Notes: a model not told the origin generated them from the sequence alone. A stretch of DNA of 64,000 nucleotides from Ursus arctos (GCF_023065955.2 NW_026622797.1:56975689-57039688); one strand, 5' to 3'; positions 47,938 through 61,035 are shown, counted from the stretch's first letter. Numbers and translations: made by a program.

Positions 47938-48397
47938 AGAAAGCAAGGAAAGGAGACTGGCTTGAGGTTTCTATTGTGATTAGAAGGTGGCGTCAGAGTG
48001 AGAGTTCCTGTGCCTGGGCAGGAACTTAGGTGGTTTGAATCTCCCACAAGCACCAAAAGAGAAACACTGGGCTTTTTCTTAGCTTGCCCAGATGTGATGC
48101 AGGAGGGATAAGGGAGAAGTGAGGCCTAAAAGCTTGTCAGCAGTCAAACACCAAAAGATAAAGTCAGACTCTATTACAATATCTCAGTTTGAGTTACATG
48201 TTCACATGTCAGAATCATCATTGCATCTAGAAGAATACAATACTATGACAGACATTTTGTTCACATCTGTAGCCATAGGGACAAGATCCTGAAATTGGAG
48301 CCCCCCAGATCAAATGTAATGGTGGGAAGAAAATAGCAGATCCTCAAAGAAAAGAGATGTTCTTGCTAGAAGTTGAGGGAGCACACTGAGCAGAAAA

Positions 48398-48436
<39 letters not shown>

Positions 48437-48665
48437 CATTCATACCATCCCCCAATAAAAATATTATAGAGCTATCCAATAAGACAAAAAAAATAATGCC
48501 TGTACCTTGTCACATGTGGTTGGTAGCACAAGTAATCAGCAGAGGTGCATAATATAAAAAGCACCGGTATTCGGATTCAGAATAAAGTAGGTAAGAATGT
48601 AAGCCCTTTCACTTGTTCTGCGGGCTTGGTAAAAGTAAAAGAAGAAAAAGGGGAAAAAAGAAGAA
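47938..48665. other. Unassigned interval with an (AAAT)n tract
   Basis: Contains a tetranucleotide (AAAT)11-type microsatellite at about 48394-48437 that does not belong to a recognisable SINE. Nothing else identified. Confidence 0.6.
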
Positions 48666-48669
48666 AATA

Positions 48670-48905
48670 AAGACTTTTAAAGAGTTCCTTACTAAGTGTC
48701 AAATAGCATACTAACTGCTTTACCTGGGTTATCTCATTTAACTTCCCATAATAATCTTATACTTTCAATACAGTAATAACCTCCATTTTATATATATGAA
48801 ACTGAAGATTAGACAAGTTAAATAACTTTCCCAAATGCTACCACTAGAAAGTTATGGATCCTGAGTTCAACTCAAGTGCAAAGCCTACATGATTGACCAC
48901 CATGG
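48670..48905 (-). repeat. MIR
   Basis: CTTACTAAGTGTCAAATAGC, GTTATCTCATTTAACTTCCC, TATATGAAACTGAAGATTAG and GTTAAATAACTTTCCCAAAT follow the reverse-complemented MIR order. Confidence 0.75.
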
Positions 48906-48907
48906 CT

Positions 48908-49058
48908 TAACTTCTATAAATCTCAGTTTATTCCACTGCAAAATGAAGATAATATCTACTGTATAGATTTGTTGTGAAGAATACATTATACAGAGAGCAT
49001 TCCATCAGCATCTAACACATAAGTAAATACTCCACAGCCATTCATAAGTTTCATCTCC
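48908..49058 (+). repeat. MIR, opposite orientation to its neighbour
   Basis: TCAGTTTATTCCACTGCAAAATG, GTATAGATTTGTTGTGAAGA and CATCTAACACATAAGTAAAT match the MIR 3' half on the plus strand. Abuts the minus-strand MIR at 48670-48905, giving a head-to-head pair. Confidence 0.65.
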
Positions 49059-50983
49059 TCCATATATATAATGGTAGTTGAGATTGAGAGACACGATATT
49101 TGCTATGGTTGAAGTAAACTGCATACGTAGATTGGATGTCAAATAATAAAGTGTTCATATTTGGCCAAAAATAGTTATCATCATGACAGGTTACATATCT
49201 TTGATATAATAATATATGCAAAATACTGTTATAAAATTATAGACAATGATTACAAATTTATTATTAAAAATTTTATCAGCCAAAAATTAAAACGTTGACA
49301 TTTTTTATCAAAACAATTATGGATCAGCCCTATCAACTTCCTGATTGCTCCAGAGGTCACTGTGCTGTATATTTTTGATAACTTGAGAAAGGAGAAATTT
49401 ACTTTATAAGTTGCTCATTTTTCCTCTAAAGATTTCTTCTTTTCTTCGTGCTTTTCATACTTTGTCTGATTTTAAAATGATTAGTCAATACTTTGTAGGT
49501 TATGCTATGCTGCAGTAACAAATTAGCTTTGAAATCTCTGCTCCTCAATCAATCTTCCCAACTTCAACTCTAATTTTATTTTCATTATCTTACATAAAGT
49601 AGATTCCACCTCCTCTTCATTTCCAGCTTTAATCTAGTTCTCAAAGAGCTCATGTTCAGGCCCAAACATTTCTCAAAGTGTTTTCAAATTAAGATAATTC
49701 TCTTTCTGAGATGAATTTTTGTAGTAACTGTTAAGGGGAGATATAATTTTTCTATCTCTTTAAAAATCAAAATAAAAATGGTAGAGAACAACAAAAGCAC
49801 TATTATCTCACATGTAGCAGTTGAACCAAGTTTTACCAGGGTGTTAGTAAAATTCAGAAAAAGTCAAAATTGCCTTTAAAGTCCACCCAGGCCCCCACTT
49901 GAGACCAACATTAAATTCATAATTTATTAAGTCCAACACAGCCAGATCTTCCTCTGGCACTGAAGAATATCACTCTTTGTGAGTGAGCCTTATAAAATAT
50001 TGGACTTGTGTTTAAGAAGTTACATATAAAAAATTTATACCTTTAATCACTAAAATTACATTCGACAAGAAACTCACACCATAAGAAATGTAAGAAATTT
50101 AGGGTTAGTTGTGATAAGAGTGGATTCAATGTCTAGAATAAACATGAAAGAGATAAGATCATATTGGCTTTTAAGGCAGATTATTCTTGTTTCAATGTAG
50201 AAAACAATTGAGAAAAAAGAGACCAGCATGAAGGCTACTGCAGGACTCCCAAAAGAAAAATAATGGTAGTGAAAACTCAGGTTGCAGTGGGGGTGGAAAG
50301 AAGGAACTGATTCAAGTGTTAGTTATTTAGGAGGTAAACATAATAGAAGTTGGTATTTCATTGGATGTAGAAGTTGAAGAAAGAGTCAAGAATAAAGATT
50401 AGGTATTAAGATGATTTATTATGATACTAACAACATAAAAACACTGAAACAATTACTTTTCATCATATGGGATATTGTCCTTCCTTTAAAGCAGCATAAG
50501 ACAATTGCTCTTTCTATATCATATTAATCTTTTAGTCAACTAAATTCCCAGGTCTTCTTTTTATATATAAACTTCTGCCAAGGTAATGTTCCCCAATCTT
50601 ACATTCCGCACACATTTTTTTTTAACCCACTCTTCCAACTTGGGGCAATTCTCAGTTTTGACGCTTTCATTTGAAAATGTGTGAATTATAATTAAATATG
50701 AGAAACACTATTAGATCTATGGATAAATTAAAAAATTGTACACTCAATTCTTTTTCCTCTTTCACTATCTATGAGATATGTCTAGCTGTCATGTGGAAGA
50801 GGGAACAGAAATTTCTATGTGATTCCATGGGATAGAAATAATGCTATATGGTTACGAGCTCCAGGAAGATAAATTTTAGCTCTACATAAGGAAAGCCTTT
50901 CTAGTACTTATAGGTATACAATAATGGAATGAGATAGTAAATGTTCTGTCCCTGATGGTGTTTAAGAGGATTCAAGCATTACT
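49059..50983. other. Interval with traces of ancient repeats
   Basis: No gene. 49495-49540 resembles the start of the unnamed repeat also seen at 53925-54240. 50085-50420 resembles a long mammalian-wide ancient repeat (phrases such as GTAGAAGTTGAAGAAAGAGT then CAAGAATAAAGATTAGGT), whose other parts may lie at 54830-54985 and 56390-56760. Confidence 0.35.
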
Positions 50984-50999
50984 AAAAGAATTTGGCCAG

Positions 51000-51202
51000 G
51001 GGCGCCTGGGTGGCTCAGTTGTTAAGCATCTGCCTTCGGCTCAGGGCGTGATCCCAGAGTTCTGGGATCGAGCCCCACGTCAGTCTCTTCCGCTGGGAGC
51101 CTGCTTCTTCCTCTCTCACTCCCCCTGCTTGTGTTCCCTCTCTCGATGGCTGTCTCTCTCTGTCAAATAAATAAAATCTTAAAAAAAAAAAATTAAAAAA
51201 AA
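51000..51202 (+). mobile_element. CAN-SINE with a 16-bp target duplication
   Basis: Head GGGGCGCCTGGGTGGCTCAG, tail TCAAATAAATAAAATC, then two A-runs. Perfect 16-bp duplication AAAAGAATTTGGCCAG at 50984-50999 and 51203-51218. A young-type SINE. Confidence 0.98.
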
Positions 51203-51218
51203 AAAAGAATTTGGCCAG

Positions 51219-52105
51219 ATGATCCTTCTAATAGAAATAATGATGATGAACAATACTATAGTGAAGCTAAAATACATGCTATCATAAGGGATGCAAAAAA
51301 TAAAAAGCCTTTATTTACTATAATATGACCCTATCTTTGAGCTTTAGAGCTCAAATTCCTGATGATGGCAGTAGAGAACAGTCTCTTCTAGTTTAGTAAA
51401 AATATCTTTTCGTATAAATTATGTTGGGTTTTTAACTTCTTTCAAATGGATTCACAATCTTTTTTCCCTTTCTCAAGGTGATATCTGGGTATACAGTTGA
51501 GCATAAGAATATACTCAGAGCCTCTTCTTGTGCTGTCTTCTAGATTCTCATTGGGCTATGCTAAGACGTCCCCAATCCTGATTACCAGGTGTCTACGGTA
51601 GCCATTTACTGATCTGTGGGAGGCCTTTTCTGGCTTGGTGGCTATTACACTGAAGCCTGTGGCTGAAATCTGTGATCTCTTTCATATTCTCCTATCACTC
51701 TGCAATCTCTTTTTTCTTGCCTTAGGCCTCTTCATGTCCACCAGTTCTCTCAAAACTTTGTATCTACCCTGGAACATGTAGAAATTTTAGGTACTCAAAA
51801 TGTCACATTCAAGCTGAGGACAACTTAAACAGCAATCTTAGGACCATCTATTTAGCACCTCCTTCCACTGATGCTACTCAACTGATGCTCCTACACCATG
51901 TTGGATGCTACACTGCACCAGATAGACAGCTTCTTTGACAGGGTTGCAAGATTCCTAGGATACACAAGAGAAAGTGAAGCATTGGTATACAAATCTATCT
52001 GATATTTTTACCTGCCTCTCCTCATTTCCAGGGTTTCTCTCCCAAAGAAAAAGATGGCCAAGACCTTGCCTCTTACTTTTTGCTTTTCTTAGAATTTCTT
52101 TCTCT
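51219..52105. other. Unassigned interval
   Basis: No gene or element recognised. Confidence 0.4.
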
Positions 52106-52545
52106 GATTCTTTTTATCAGTCATCCACTGCCACAGTAAAGCTGTGTAACAAGTCATTCCAAAAATTAAGTGGCTTAAAACAACCATCATATATATTTAT
52201 TCATACATCTGCAAATTAGGGGATTGGTGAACCTAGACAGGGTTGTTTGGCTTAGCTCCAAGTTGAAGTTTGGATCCAAACCAACTTCTCCTGTTTCTCA
52301 CCCTCATGGGTGCAGGGGGTACAAGAGATCAAGCTCAATGACATGATCACATTCAAGCTTGTGTTTACATCATAACTGTGGGCCTCCCAGTGGCCAAGTA
52401 CTTTCCACCTACTGTAAGGCCAAAGCAAGTAACATGAACAAATCTAACATGCATGAAATAGTGAGGTATACTCCATCCATTGAGATGAAGAGGAGGCAGG
52501 TGAATATATGTGAATGATTATCTAATAAACCTCTTTCCAGTACCA
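52106..52545 (-). mobile_element. Probable LTR (MaLR/ERVL-like), minus strand
   Basis: Starts AAAGCTGTGTAACAAGTCAT then AAAATTAAGTGGCTTAAAAC; later GGCCAAAGCAAGTAACATGA and TACTCCATCCATTGAGATGA. These are phrases I associate with reverse-complemented LTRs of this class. No termini placed. Confidence 0.45.
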
Positions 52546-53924
52546 GAAAAGTTCTCTATTTCCTCTTTCTGTATGACAGGGAGAGACAGGTGACATTGAT
52601 CCTGCCATTTACCTTCCCATGGAAGGATTCCATTGGATTGCTGAAAAGAGAAAAACGTTGAGTACTATTTCAAATATATTATCCCCAAAATGATTGCTAA
52701 TATAATTTAGTTCATACCTAAGCAATGAACAAGCCCTTTACTAGTTCAAGTCATTTAATTCTTTACACAACCTAGTATAACAATTTATTAGTCCCTATTT
52801 TACAACTATGGACAATTATAAAGCTCAAAAACTTGACCAAAGTCATACAAGCAAATGAAAGAGACAAAAATCAAACCCAATTCTATATGACACGATAATG
52901 TATCATCAACAAGAATTCAAGTTCAGCAAAGAACGCTAGCAAAATACTTTGTAATCCCTGAAAATATACCAGCAAGAGAACACTAAATTTATTAGAATTT
53001 TCTGGCTAAATTTTAACATTTCCTATAGACTTATTGTTTCAATGAGCATTCATCATATTGTCTTAGTGGTCATTGGCACGCCACTAATTTGTTTTGTTTA
53101 GTGACTTCATATTTTGCTCCAAAATTCATGGTTCATGAGTCAGAAGCTAGGACATTTCATTATTTAGCATCATCTAGTCTCCAGATATAAGGCATTTCTA
53201 CCTGTCATGGTAACTTTATATCTTAATTTGAAAAAATCAATAAGAGCAATAGGGGCAGAAGTCCTAGCAGTAACCGATCAGGAATGAAATGTACTTGTGC
53301 AAAACAAATAACAAAAGGCCCTTCTGAAAGATGCACACGCAAACCATAAACTACCAGGAGAAGTCCCCAGATCTGCCACCATAAGTTATTACTATCACAA
53401 GGTGTGATATCAGTAATGACAACAGCAATGATTCAAGTTAATTGAATTCTGAGCTCTCTTACTGTTATCTTCACACCCAAATAGGTGCTCAGGTCTCTCT
53501 TTCTTTGACTGAAATCATTATAAATACTTTCTACTCTCTCTTTCCAGTGTGCATAATATGTAAGAAATAAAATCAAACTTGTCTTTCTGTAAGCAGTTCA
53601 TAAAATGGCTGAGTGAGTCTTGTGCCCTCTGCTCACCTTTTCTGCAAAACTGTCCTCAGTTCAAAACAGTATTTTTCATGTTATGTACCAGTTATTGACC
53701 TAGATTCTGGAATACAAAGGTGAACAAGAGATATAGGTCATCGCTTTATAGAATTCCTATTCTAGAAAAGACATATAGATGACAAATAATAAACAAATGG
53801 AAGATAGTTTTATATAGTAATACTTGCTATGCATTATTATGTGATGATGGCTGAGAAGGGGGTGGCAACTTTAGTTGGGTATAAAGAAAGATTTTCCATG
53901 AATGAATATCAATCAAGATAGCCA
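52546..53924. other. Unassigned interval with an L2-like trace
   Basis: About 53680-53830 (GTACCAGTTATTGACCTAGA, TGGAATACAAAGGTGAACAA) resembles the reverse of an L2 tail. No gene. Confidence 0.4.
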
Positions 53925-54240
53925 GTGTCCTTCTGCTAACAGACAACCCCAAAATCTCAGCCAGTTTCTCTGTTCCAGGTTAGAACAAACTTCCAGGGTA
54001 AATAATATTTGTATGATGATTCAAAAACAGAGGCTAGTAGGGATCTCCACTTTCCTGCAACTGCACCATCTGAAATAGCCCACTTTTTCATCTGATACAG
54101 CAGGGAGAGAAAGGGTGAAAAGTAGCACAATCAATAGCTTTTCCCTATCACTCTCCCTCACAGCCCATTGGCCAGCCATCGACACCAACCATTCATTGGT
54201 ACTCTGCCCTTAAGATGTGTCCTTAAACTTGGGATATAAG
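53925..54240. repeat. Degraded interspersed repeat, family not identified
   Basis: AACAGACAACCCCAAAATCTC followed later by GCCCATTGGCCAGCCATCG recalls the same unnamed family as 23640-23995. Confidence 0.3.
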
Positions 54241-56385
54241 GACCATTTTGACATGAGAGCTTTAATGTTCAACCCCCCCACCTCTTCCCCTCTTAAAGCA
54301 GGGTGGGGTGTGTTCACTTGACACATTTGCTTCCAATTCCTGAGAAACTCTTCCTGACACCATTTACATCCCTCATTTTCTCAGGGATAATTTGCACTTG
54401 TGTTTCATAACCCAGGATACTTGCCATCTCCTTCAGAGAATCTTCTGTTAGTCCCCAAACCTTGGTTACTGTTCTCTTCTACATTCTCATATTATCTACA
54501 CTTAACTCCATACTTGTCACTACATTACTTATTTCTCTGCCGGGCTTTCCATTACACTACAAATTTATAGAGGGTGTAACTGTGTCCTCCTAATTACTCT
54601 AAACCAAAATGGGTTCTAAAAAATATAGGAGATAGTTAAATATTTGTTGAAAAAAATGGGGAGAAAAAGATAAACTAGAAGAAAGATCCTGGCTTTTTAA
54701 ATGTAGTTGGCTAAGAATATAGTAACTCTCATTAAAAATTGGAGACAATCATGAGAACAAGCAGGTTTGATACAAGAAGAAAACTAATCTTTTGAGTGCC
54801 TATAATATGCCAAGTACTGAGCTAGAAGTATTATGAATATTCAGTTAAGGTTTGGACATAATGAATTTGAGATACTATTGGTATAATGAGAACATGTCCA
54901 AAAGATAGTTTAGACTGAAGTCCAGTTGTCATGGATGAAAACACAGATTTGAGAGGCATCCATATGGGTGATGAATGTTGCATAGCATGGATCTCTGCAT
55001 CTCAAACTCTGCATGACAATACTTGATAGAAATGGATTCTGGTGAAGTCAACAACCAGCAAGCATTCGGTAATAGTGAAGAAAAAGCACATCTGACATCC
55101 TGAAGCAAAATATAGCTGGGAATTGTAAAGGCTATATTCTATGGCAAAAGGGAGTTAATGAAAAAGCGTGGGGCTCAGGTTAATTCTATTATACTTTTTT
55201 TTGGTGTTCAGCTTGATTTTGCTGTTCTGACTATGTGCCACATCAATTTTACATGCCCCACAATTCCATTCTGCATTAACAGTATCACCATTTCTGAAAA
55301 TAGTTCAACAAAATCTTTATGATGAAGAGGGAAAGAACATGAGGATTGAGAGAGATAAGGGAGGAATGAAAGTGGAGAGGGAAACAGGAGGCAGGAGAGA
55401 AAATTTGGCATGAATCTTAAGGGGCAAATATATTTCAAAACAGGAGAAAAATAGCCAAAGGGCTAGGGAAGAAACAGTTATGCAGATGTGGAGTATAATC
55501 ATAGAGTATTTCTAGTGATTATTTCCAAATTCATTAAATACAGGAAGGAGCTTGAGGAAGAGCAAGGAAGAGGGAAAGCCAATAGGAATAAATGTAAATT
55601 AGTTATTACTTGCTTAATGATCAAACAAATAATTTTCAATTTGTAATTAGCCACTGGGAATTCTCTGAAAAGAAAATTGTTTTCTTTACTAGTTGAAATG
55701 CTGCTTCCCTGATCTGATTTTTCACATCACTCATCTTTGGTGCAAGGACTAGTTAACTATTAGCACAAATCTGGGAAATGTAACATACTTGCTGGGTCTG
55801 CTTGACTGCAGAAGAATCACGTGTGCCTGGAACAGTCAGTTCAGTATATAGTCTTTCAGTTTGTGACGACAGTCCTTTGAGATCAGTTCTTGAAACTTCT
55901 CTGTTCTGTGCCATTTGTAGAACCATATAGGTTGTAATCACCCACAGGCAGGAAGTCTTTGCGTGCATATCAACTGAACTCTAGTCCTGTAAATACTGCT
56001 GTCATGGCGTTGTCCTGTAGGTTTCTTTGCTTTTGATTTCACTCATCCAGAATTTGCAATATATTGACTCATTCTGGGATGAAGTTTATTTTTTTCCTAA
56101 AATCCAAAAACTCTCTGAGTTTACATTTCTAGAAAGTATGTAACCAAATTATCTTTGAAGTACATTTTGCAGAATAGTCAGAGTTTTTGTTCTTCTGGTT
56201 TTTTTTTTAAACAGGAATAAGCAAAGTCAACAGCTGCATTTATAACAAAATTTCTAAGATTTGTTAATATGTTAAATCCCCAATGGGCATTAACTGTTTC
56301 CATAAGTTATTTGAACTTAGAACCCTTTTCATGGAATACATTTTGGAAATATTAATCTAGCTTAAGGCATCCCAGTGTAGATTTC
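54241..56385. other. Unassigned interval
   Basis: No gene. A stretch at 54830-54985 may belong to an ancient mammalian-wide repeat. The minus-strand open frames near 55208-55502 are Ser/Leu/Phe-rich products of purine-rich DNA. Confidence 0.4.
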
Positions 56386-56389
56386 ATTT

Positions 56390-56760
56390 ATTTTGAGAGC
56401 ATCTACTATGTGATAGGCACTGTGCTAGCATAGTCTGAGGAAGCAGACTTAATTTCTGTCTGTGTAAGACACACATTAAATTATAATTAATTAAATAATT
56501 CTGAGTGGGCAAATTACTGTAGGAAAAATACAGGGACTCTAACCTAGCCCAGGAGGTGAGGGAAGGCCTTTCTGTGAAATGATGTGTAAGTTAAGACCCA
56601 TAATATTGGTGTGAGTTTGTTAGATAAAGAGAGGCAAAGAGAACATTCCAGGTAAAGGAAACAGCAAATGCAGTGGCTCCAAGGCAGGAAAAAGTATGAC
56701 CAATCTGAATAATTGATAACAATCCAGGAGAGCTCAAGGCAAGTTACAGCCCTCATGAAA
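56390..56760 (-). repeat. Ancient mammalian-wide repeat (L2-like)
   Basis: CATCTACTATGTGATAGGCA then CTGTGCTAGCATAG, and later GAACATTCCAGGTAAAGGAA, AACAGCAAATGCAGTGGC. The first part is like the reverse of an L2 tail. The rest is a common companion sequence whose family name I cannot fix. Confidence 0.45.
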
Positions 56761-56879
56761 CATACTTTCTAGTTGGTGAGGAAGACATGTTCTATACTTT
56801 GCCTTTCTAATTCCAAACCATGAGGAATCACCTTTTCTAGCAAATGATGAACTAATTGTTCAGGACTGACACACAACTA

Positions 56880-58308
56880 AGAATAACCTGAAGAACAGGA
56901 ATAAATACAAACATCATCTTTTTGAAGGCACTGGACAGCTACCAAAGCAAACACCTACGAGACCACAATTCCAGAGGTGAAAAAAGGAAGCTCAGAGAGG
57001 TGAGGCAAATATTGGGAACTTCTCTTAACCTGGAGGTATTAGCCAGTTTGAAACCTTCAGCTGAGAGGCTGGAAGCTTAGGAGAGCACTCTGCAGTTTCA
57101 CAGGGTTTGGGGAACAAAAATTATGTCCAGGCCCTGCAAAGAGAAGGAGATACCCGCTGAAATACTGAAGGCTTTCATCTGGGAAAACCAAAGGACTACA
57201 CCCTATGTCTAGAGTGAGTGCTCACAATGGCTCACTCCCAGCATCAAATCAGCTCAAACTTTGTTTAGATTACAGTGACCTACCCTGCCCTAATTGCCTA
57301 CCAAAAGCAAAAGTAAATTTTCTCAGGAGGAAGAGATCATCATTTCAAGCCCAAATTATTTCCACAAATTATAATTCACAACAGAAGTAACTAAAGAAGA
57401 AAACACCAGGTTGAAGAAGAAAAAGGAAAAATATGGAAAATATAGAACACTGCCTAAGGAACCTTTGGGGCTTGGAAAAAATGTCTAACATACCTTGAAG
57501 TTTCAGCATGAAAGAAGTGAGGAATGGAGCAAAAGCAATATTTCAACAGCTAATGACAAATAATCTTCTAAAACTAACGAAAAATATTAAGCCACAGATA
57601 TAAGATGTATTATAATTTCTGAGCAGTTTAAAGGCAAAGAAAACCACAACAGAATATATCATAGCAAAATGTAAAAAGATGAAGTTAATCTTAAAAAAAA
57701 GAGAGAGCAGGACACATTACTTCCAAAGATTCGAGAATAAAAGTGAAAGCTGACTTCTAAACATGCAAACAAACAAAATATAGAAGCCAAAAAATATCTA
57801 CAAAAAGTAGGGGGGGAAAAGCCCTGCCAAACTAGAATTCTATTTCCAGCCAACTATTTATCTAAAAATGAAGGTGAAATAAAAACTTGATCAAATAAAT
57901 AAAAGCTGAGGGAATAACACTCCACTAGACTTCTGCTACAAGAGACGCCAGGTGGGGTTTTCAGGCACAACAATAAATGGATGGAAGCATGGAAATGACA
58001 AAAGGAATGAGAACTAATGGAAAGAACAAATGTGTAGGTAAATCTAAATAAAAAATTGGCAGAATTAAATAAAAATTATGGCTTGAGGTTATATATATAA
58101 ACATATATGTACAAACGTGAGTGTGTGCATAAACATAGGGCAAAAATAGCACAAAAATCTAGGGGAGGTTAAATAAAATGTTCTAAGTTTCTTGTATTGT
58201 CCAGAAAATGTAAAACAATAAGTTCATACTACACATTACAAGAATGCGTGTTGCAAAATGTATGGTAATTTTAAAGAAAATTAAAGAGTACGTAATTAAG
58301 AAGCGGCA
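56880..58308 (+). mobile_element. L1M leader/ORF1 remains
   Basis: From about 57640 to 57900 it matches the C-terminal half of ORF1 of old L1s: GAAAACCACAACAGAATATA, GAGCAGGACACATTACTTCC, AAACTAGAATTCTATTTCCA, AAAATGAAGGTGAAATAAAA. The part from 56880 to 57640 is presumed upstream L1 sequence. The SINE at 58321 was inserted downstream of it. Confidence 0.55.
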
Positions 58309-58320
58309 ATGAAATACCGA

Positions 58321-58503
58321 TTTTTTTTTAAAGATTTTATTTATTTAACAGAGAGAGAGACAGCCAGCGAGAGAGGGAACACAGGCAGGGGGAGTGGGAG
58401 AGGAAGAAGCAGGCTCCCAGCGGAGGAGCCCAATGTGGGGCTCGATCCCAGGACTCCGGGATCACGGCCTGAGCCGAAGGCAGATGCTTAACGACTGAGC
58501 CCC
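58321..58503 (-). mobile_element. CAN-SINE, minus strand, 5'-truncated head
   Basis: Begins with the tail complement and ends at CGACTGAGCC, lacking the last ~14 bp of the head (normally ...CCACCCAGGCGCCCC). Perfect 12-bp duplication ATGAAATACCGA at 58309-58320 and 58504-58515 shows that the loss occurred at insertion. Confidence 0.96.
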
Positions 58504-58515
58504 ATGAAATACCGA

Positions 58516-59341
58516 ATTAAAATTCTTAATTGAATTTCTGCTTCAATAACATACAGAACCTGCCCAGCCACCATAAACAGTTGGAAAACTGGACAAATTA
58601 CATGAAACAACTATTTTAAGACATTAGAATAAAAGCAACACTATATCATGATCCCTGAGAAAAAGAAAATAAATGAGGTAGGACTTACTAGCCCTAGCGT
58701 TCCATATGGAGTCGTTTTTAAGACTACAACACAGAAAGATTTAACCAAACAGAATATGGATGTCTCATTGAATTTAGGAACTAGAAATCAGAGTTTGAGA
58801 TGACTGACATGGCTGGCAGTAGTGGGACAAACTACCATAGAAAAGGAAGATATCAGAAATCTGCATAGGGATCTCTTGAATTGGCTGCTAATAGCAAGCT
58901 TTGTATAGATAGGGTAAGACTGGACCAGAACAGGCAGAAAGCTCTCAAGAACAAGCTGAGCAATTCCAAAGCTCGTGCAGGCTGGGAGACATTCTAGTTC
59001 CAACCAGTCAGTGTAAAGAAGCTCTTTTGATTATCCAGAGCATTCAGTAAGATCTCAGAAGGGTCATACCTTAGCAGCAGAACTAAACTGCCCTTAGAAT
59101 AAAGACTACTCTCAATCTACTTTCTTTGAAATAGATGAAAAGAAATAAATGGGAAGAAAAGAGGAGAGGAACTTGAAAGGATCAAGATGATACACAAAAG
59201 TCAGCACAAGAAAAGATACAAATCTCCCTCAGAAAGCTGTGCTAACACCAAGGCTCCCTGCTGAACTTGCACTCTGGGTCCTTCTTCTAGGACAAGGTGA
59301 AAGCAATATTATTGGTAAAAAAATAAACAGATTGCTTAGAG
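58516..59341. other. Unassigned interval
   Basis: No gene. Possibly more old L1 sequence, not confirmed. Confidence 0.35.
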
Positions 59342-59656
59342 CATTACTATCCAATTGAAATTTAATGCACACCACGTATATAATTTAAATTGCCTAAGTG
59401 GCTACGTTGAAAAAAAAAAGAGATAAAATTAATTTTAATAATCTATTTTATTTAACTTGGTATTTCCAAAATACTATCATTTCAGCATGTACCACGTGGA
59501 AAATAAATTATTATTGAGGTATTTTACATTTTTTTCATGAAAACTCTATAAAATTCAGCATATATTTGGATTGTCAGCAATCTCAATTCAAACTAGCCTC
59601 ATTTCAAATGTTCTACAGCCATATGTAGCCAACGGCTACTGTTTTGAACAGCACAG
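59342..59656. mobile_element. Short hAT-type DNA transposon
   Basis: Left end CATTACTATCCAATTGAAAT and right end TTTTGAACAGCACAG are imperfect inverted repeats of the CAGYGCTGTCCAA type. Flanking octamers GCTTAGAG (59334-59341) and ACCTAAAG (59657-59664) match at 5 of 8 positions and may be a decayed target duplication. Interior AAAATTAATTTTAATAATCT is typical of this family. Exact name not given. Confidence 0.65.
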
Positions 59657-60830
59657 ACCTAAAGTTGAGAAGTCTGGAATTGTTAACTACATATAGGAGT
59701 TGTTTAAGAAAGTCACTTCCTGGGAACCTTGAGCTCATAGTAAGTTGCAGCCCCTCCATTGGGGGATACAAAGTCATGATTCTCTTGGGATAGTAACCAT
59801 AGGAGCTGATTTTGGATTCAGCTCCTTGTGACCTTCCAGAGTTATTTCTGGGCAATACTGTTTTTATACCATAGAATAATATTGCTAATATCCAAAATAG
59901 TTAGTGTCTGTCCTCTTTCATTAAAATAATGTAGCTTTTCCATGAACCTCATTAGACCATGAGATAAACAGGAATAACCCACTGCAAGAATGTCCAATCT
60001 TTCGGTCATTGACCGTCAGATGTCACCAAAGGGAATCATATGCAAACTAATGAAGATAATTTCCATAATGGATCATATTTAAAAGGCATACGATTCATTG
60101 GGAAAAAATCACCTACTTTACTGCTGTCTATAGGCAGTATACTACAGACAGTAGTAAAGTGGTTTAAGAACTATAAATAAAAAATGAAAGGGAGTAGCTC
60201 CTGGGCACAAAACTTCTTGTTGTAAAAATTCATAGATCTTAGTCACAAAAGGGAAATAGATCTCCTTTGGTCTCTAATAGTAATTGGCCACATTTCAACT
60301 AAAAGCCACAGAGCCAGAAATACTCAGAAGGCTTGTTCGGTTAACTGAGTATGAGGTGGATATTTTCTGGCTCCGTGATTTTAGAGGTCCCGAAGACTAT
60401 GGTTAAGACTAATGAGTCTCTGAATTTCTCCTTTCAATTTGATATTCAGGACTTCATCAGCAATTTTCAGATTCCTTAGAATGTTTCTTTAATCTATTTT
60501 AGGAGTATATAAGAAAAATAACAGCATTTCTTGAAAATGAGCATCTAAAACTTCTTCAGTGACTCTCACAGGATTCTTCCCTATAGCCAGGATCCTCAAC
60601 TGAAGGCTGTGGCAAATACTCCTTTCTAAATGGCTTCCTGTTGGGAAGTTTATGCCACTGAGAACATAAGCACACCCCTAGGCACACCCCCAAATATGAC
60701 CATGTAACTTTGAGCTGGAGGACTTGGTATCTGCACACTTTTGGCTTCGATGCAACAAAAGCAGTCAGAATAAACCTAATGAGGGAATTTCTGCAAAATT
60801 ATTAACAACAAAGACAACAGTACTGGTATC
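59657..60830. other. Unassigned interval with a hairpin
   Basis: No gene. An inverted repeat (60116-60129 with 60146-60159) is the only structure noted. Confidence 0.45.
60116..60159. repeat. Imperfect hairpin, 14-bp arms
   Basis: CTTTACTGCTGTCT (60116-60129) pairs with AGACAGTAGTAAAG (60146-60159) at 13 of 14 positions around a 16-base loop. The stem is too short for a typical pre-miRNA. Confidence 0.9.
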
Positions 60831-60834
60831 CAGT

Positions 60835-61035
60835 ATCTAGTGAATGCTTATTACAGATAGGCATTGATCTAAATATGTCACATGTTTCCCTAATTCTACA
60901 TGCATAACGACCTTTAAAGGAGGTACTCTAAGCTTTCCCTGAGGGAATACTAGGGGCAAAAGTAACTTATCCAAACTCACCACACTTGTAATGGTGGAAC
61001 TGGGGTTTGGACCTAGACAGTCTCTTTTTAGATCT
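60835..61035 (-). repeat. MIR
   Basis: GAATGCTTATTACAGATAGG, GGGCAAAAGTAACTTATCCA, GGTGGAACTGGGGTTTGGAC and CTAGACAGTCTCTTTTTAGA match the complement of MIR. Confidence 0.75.
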
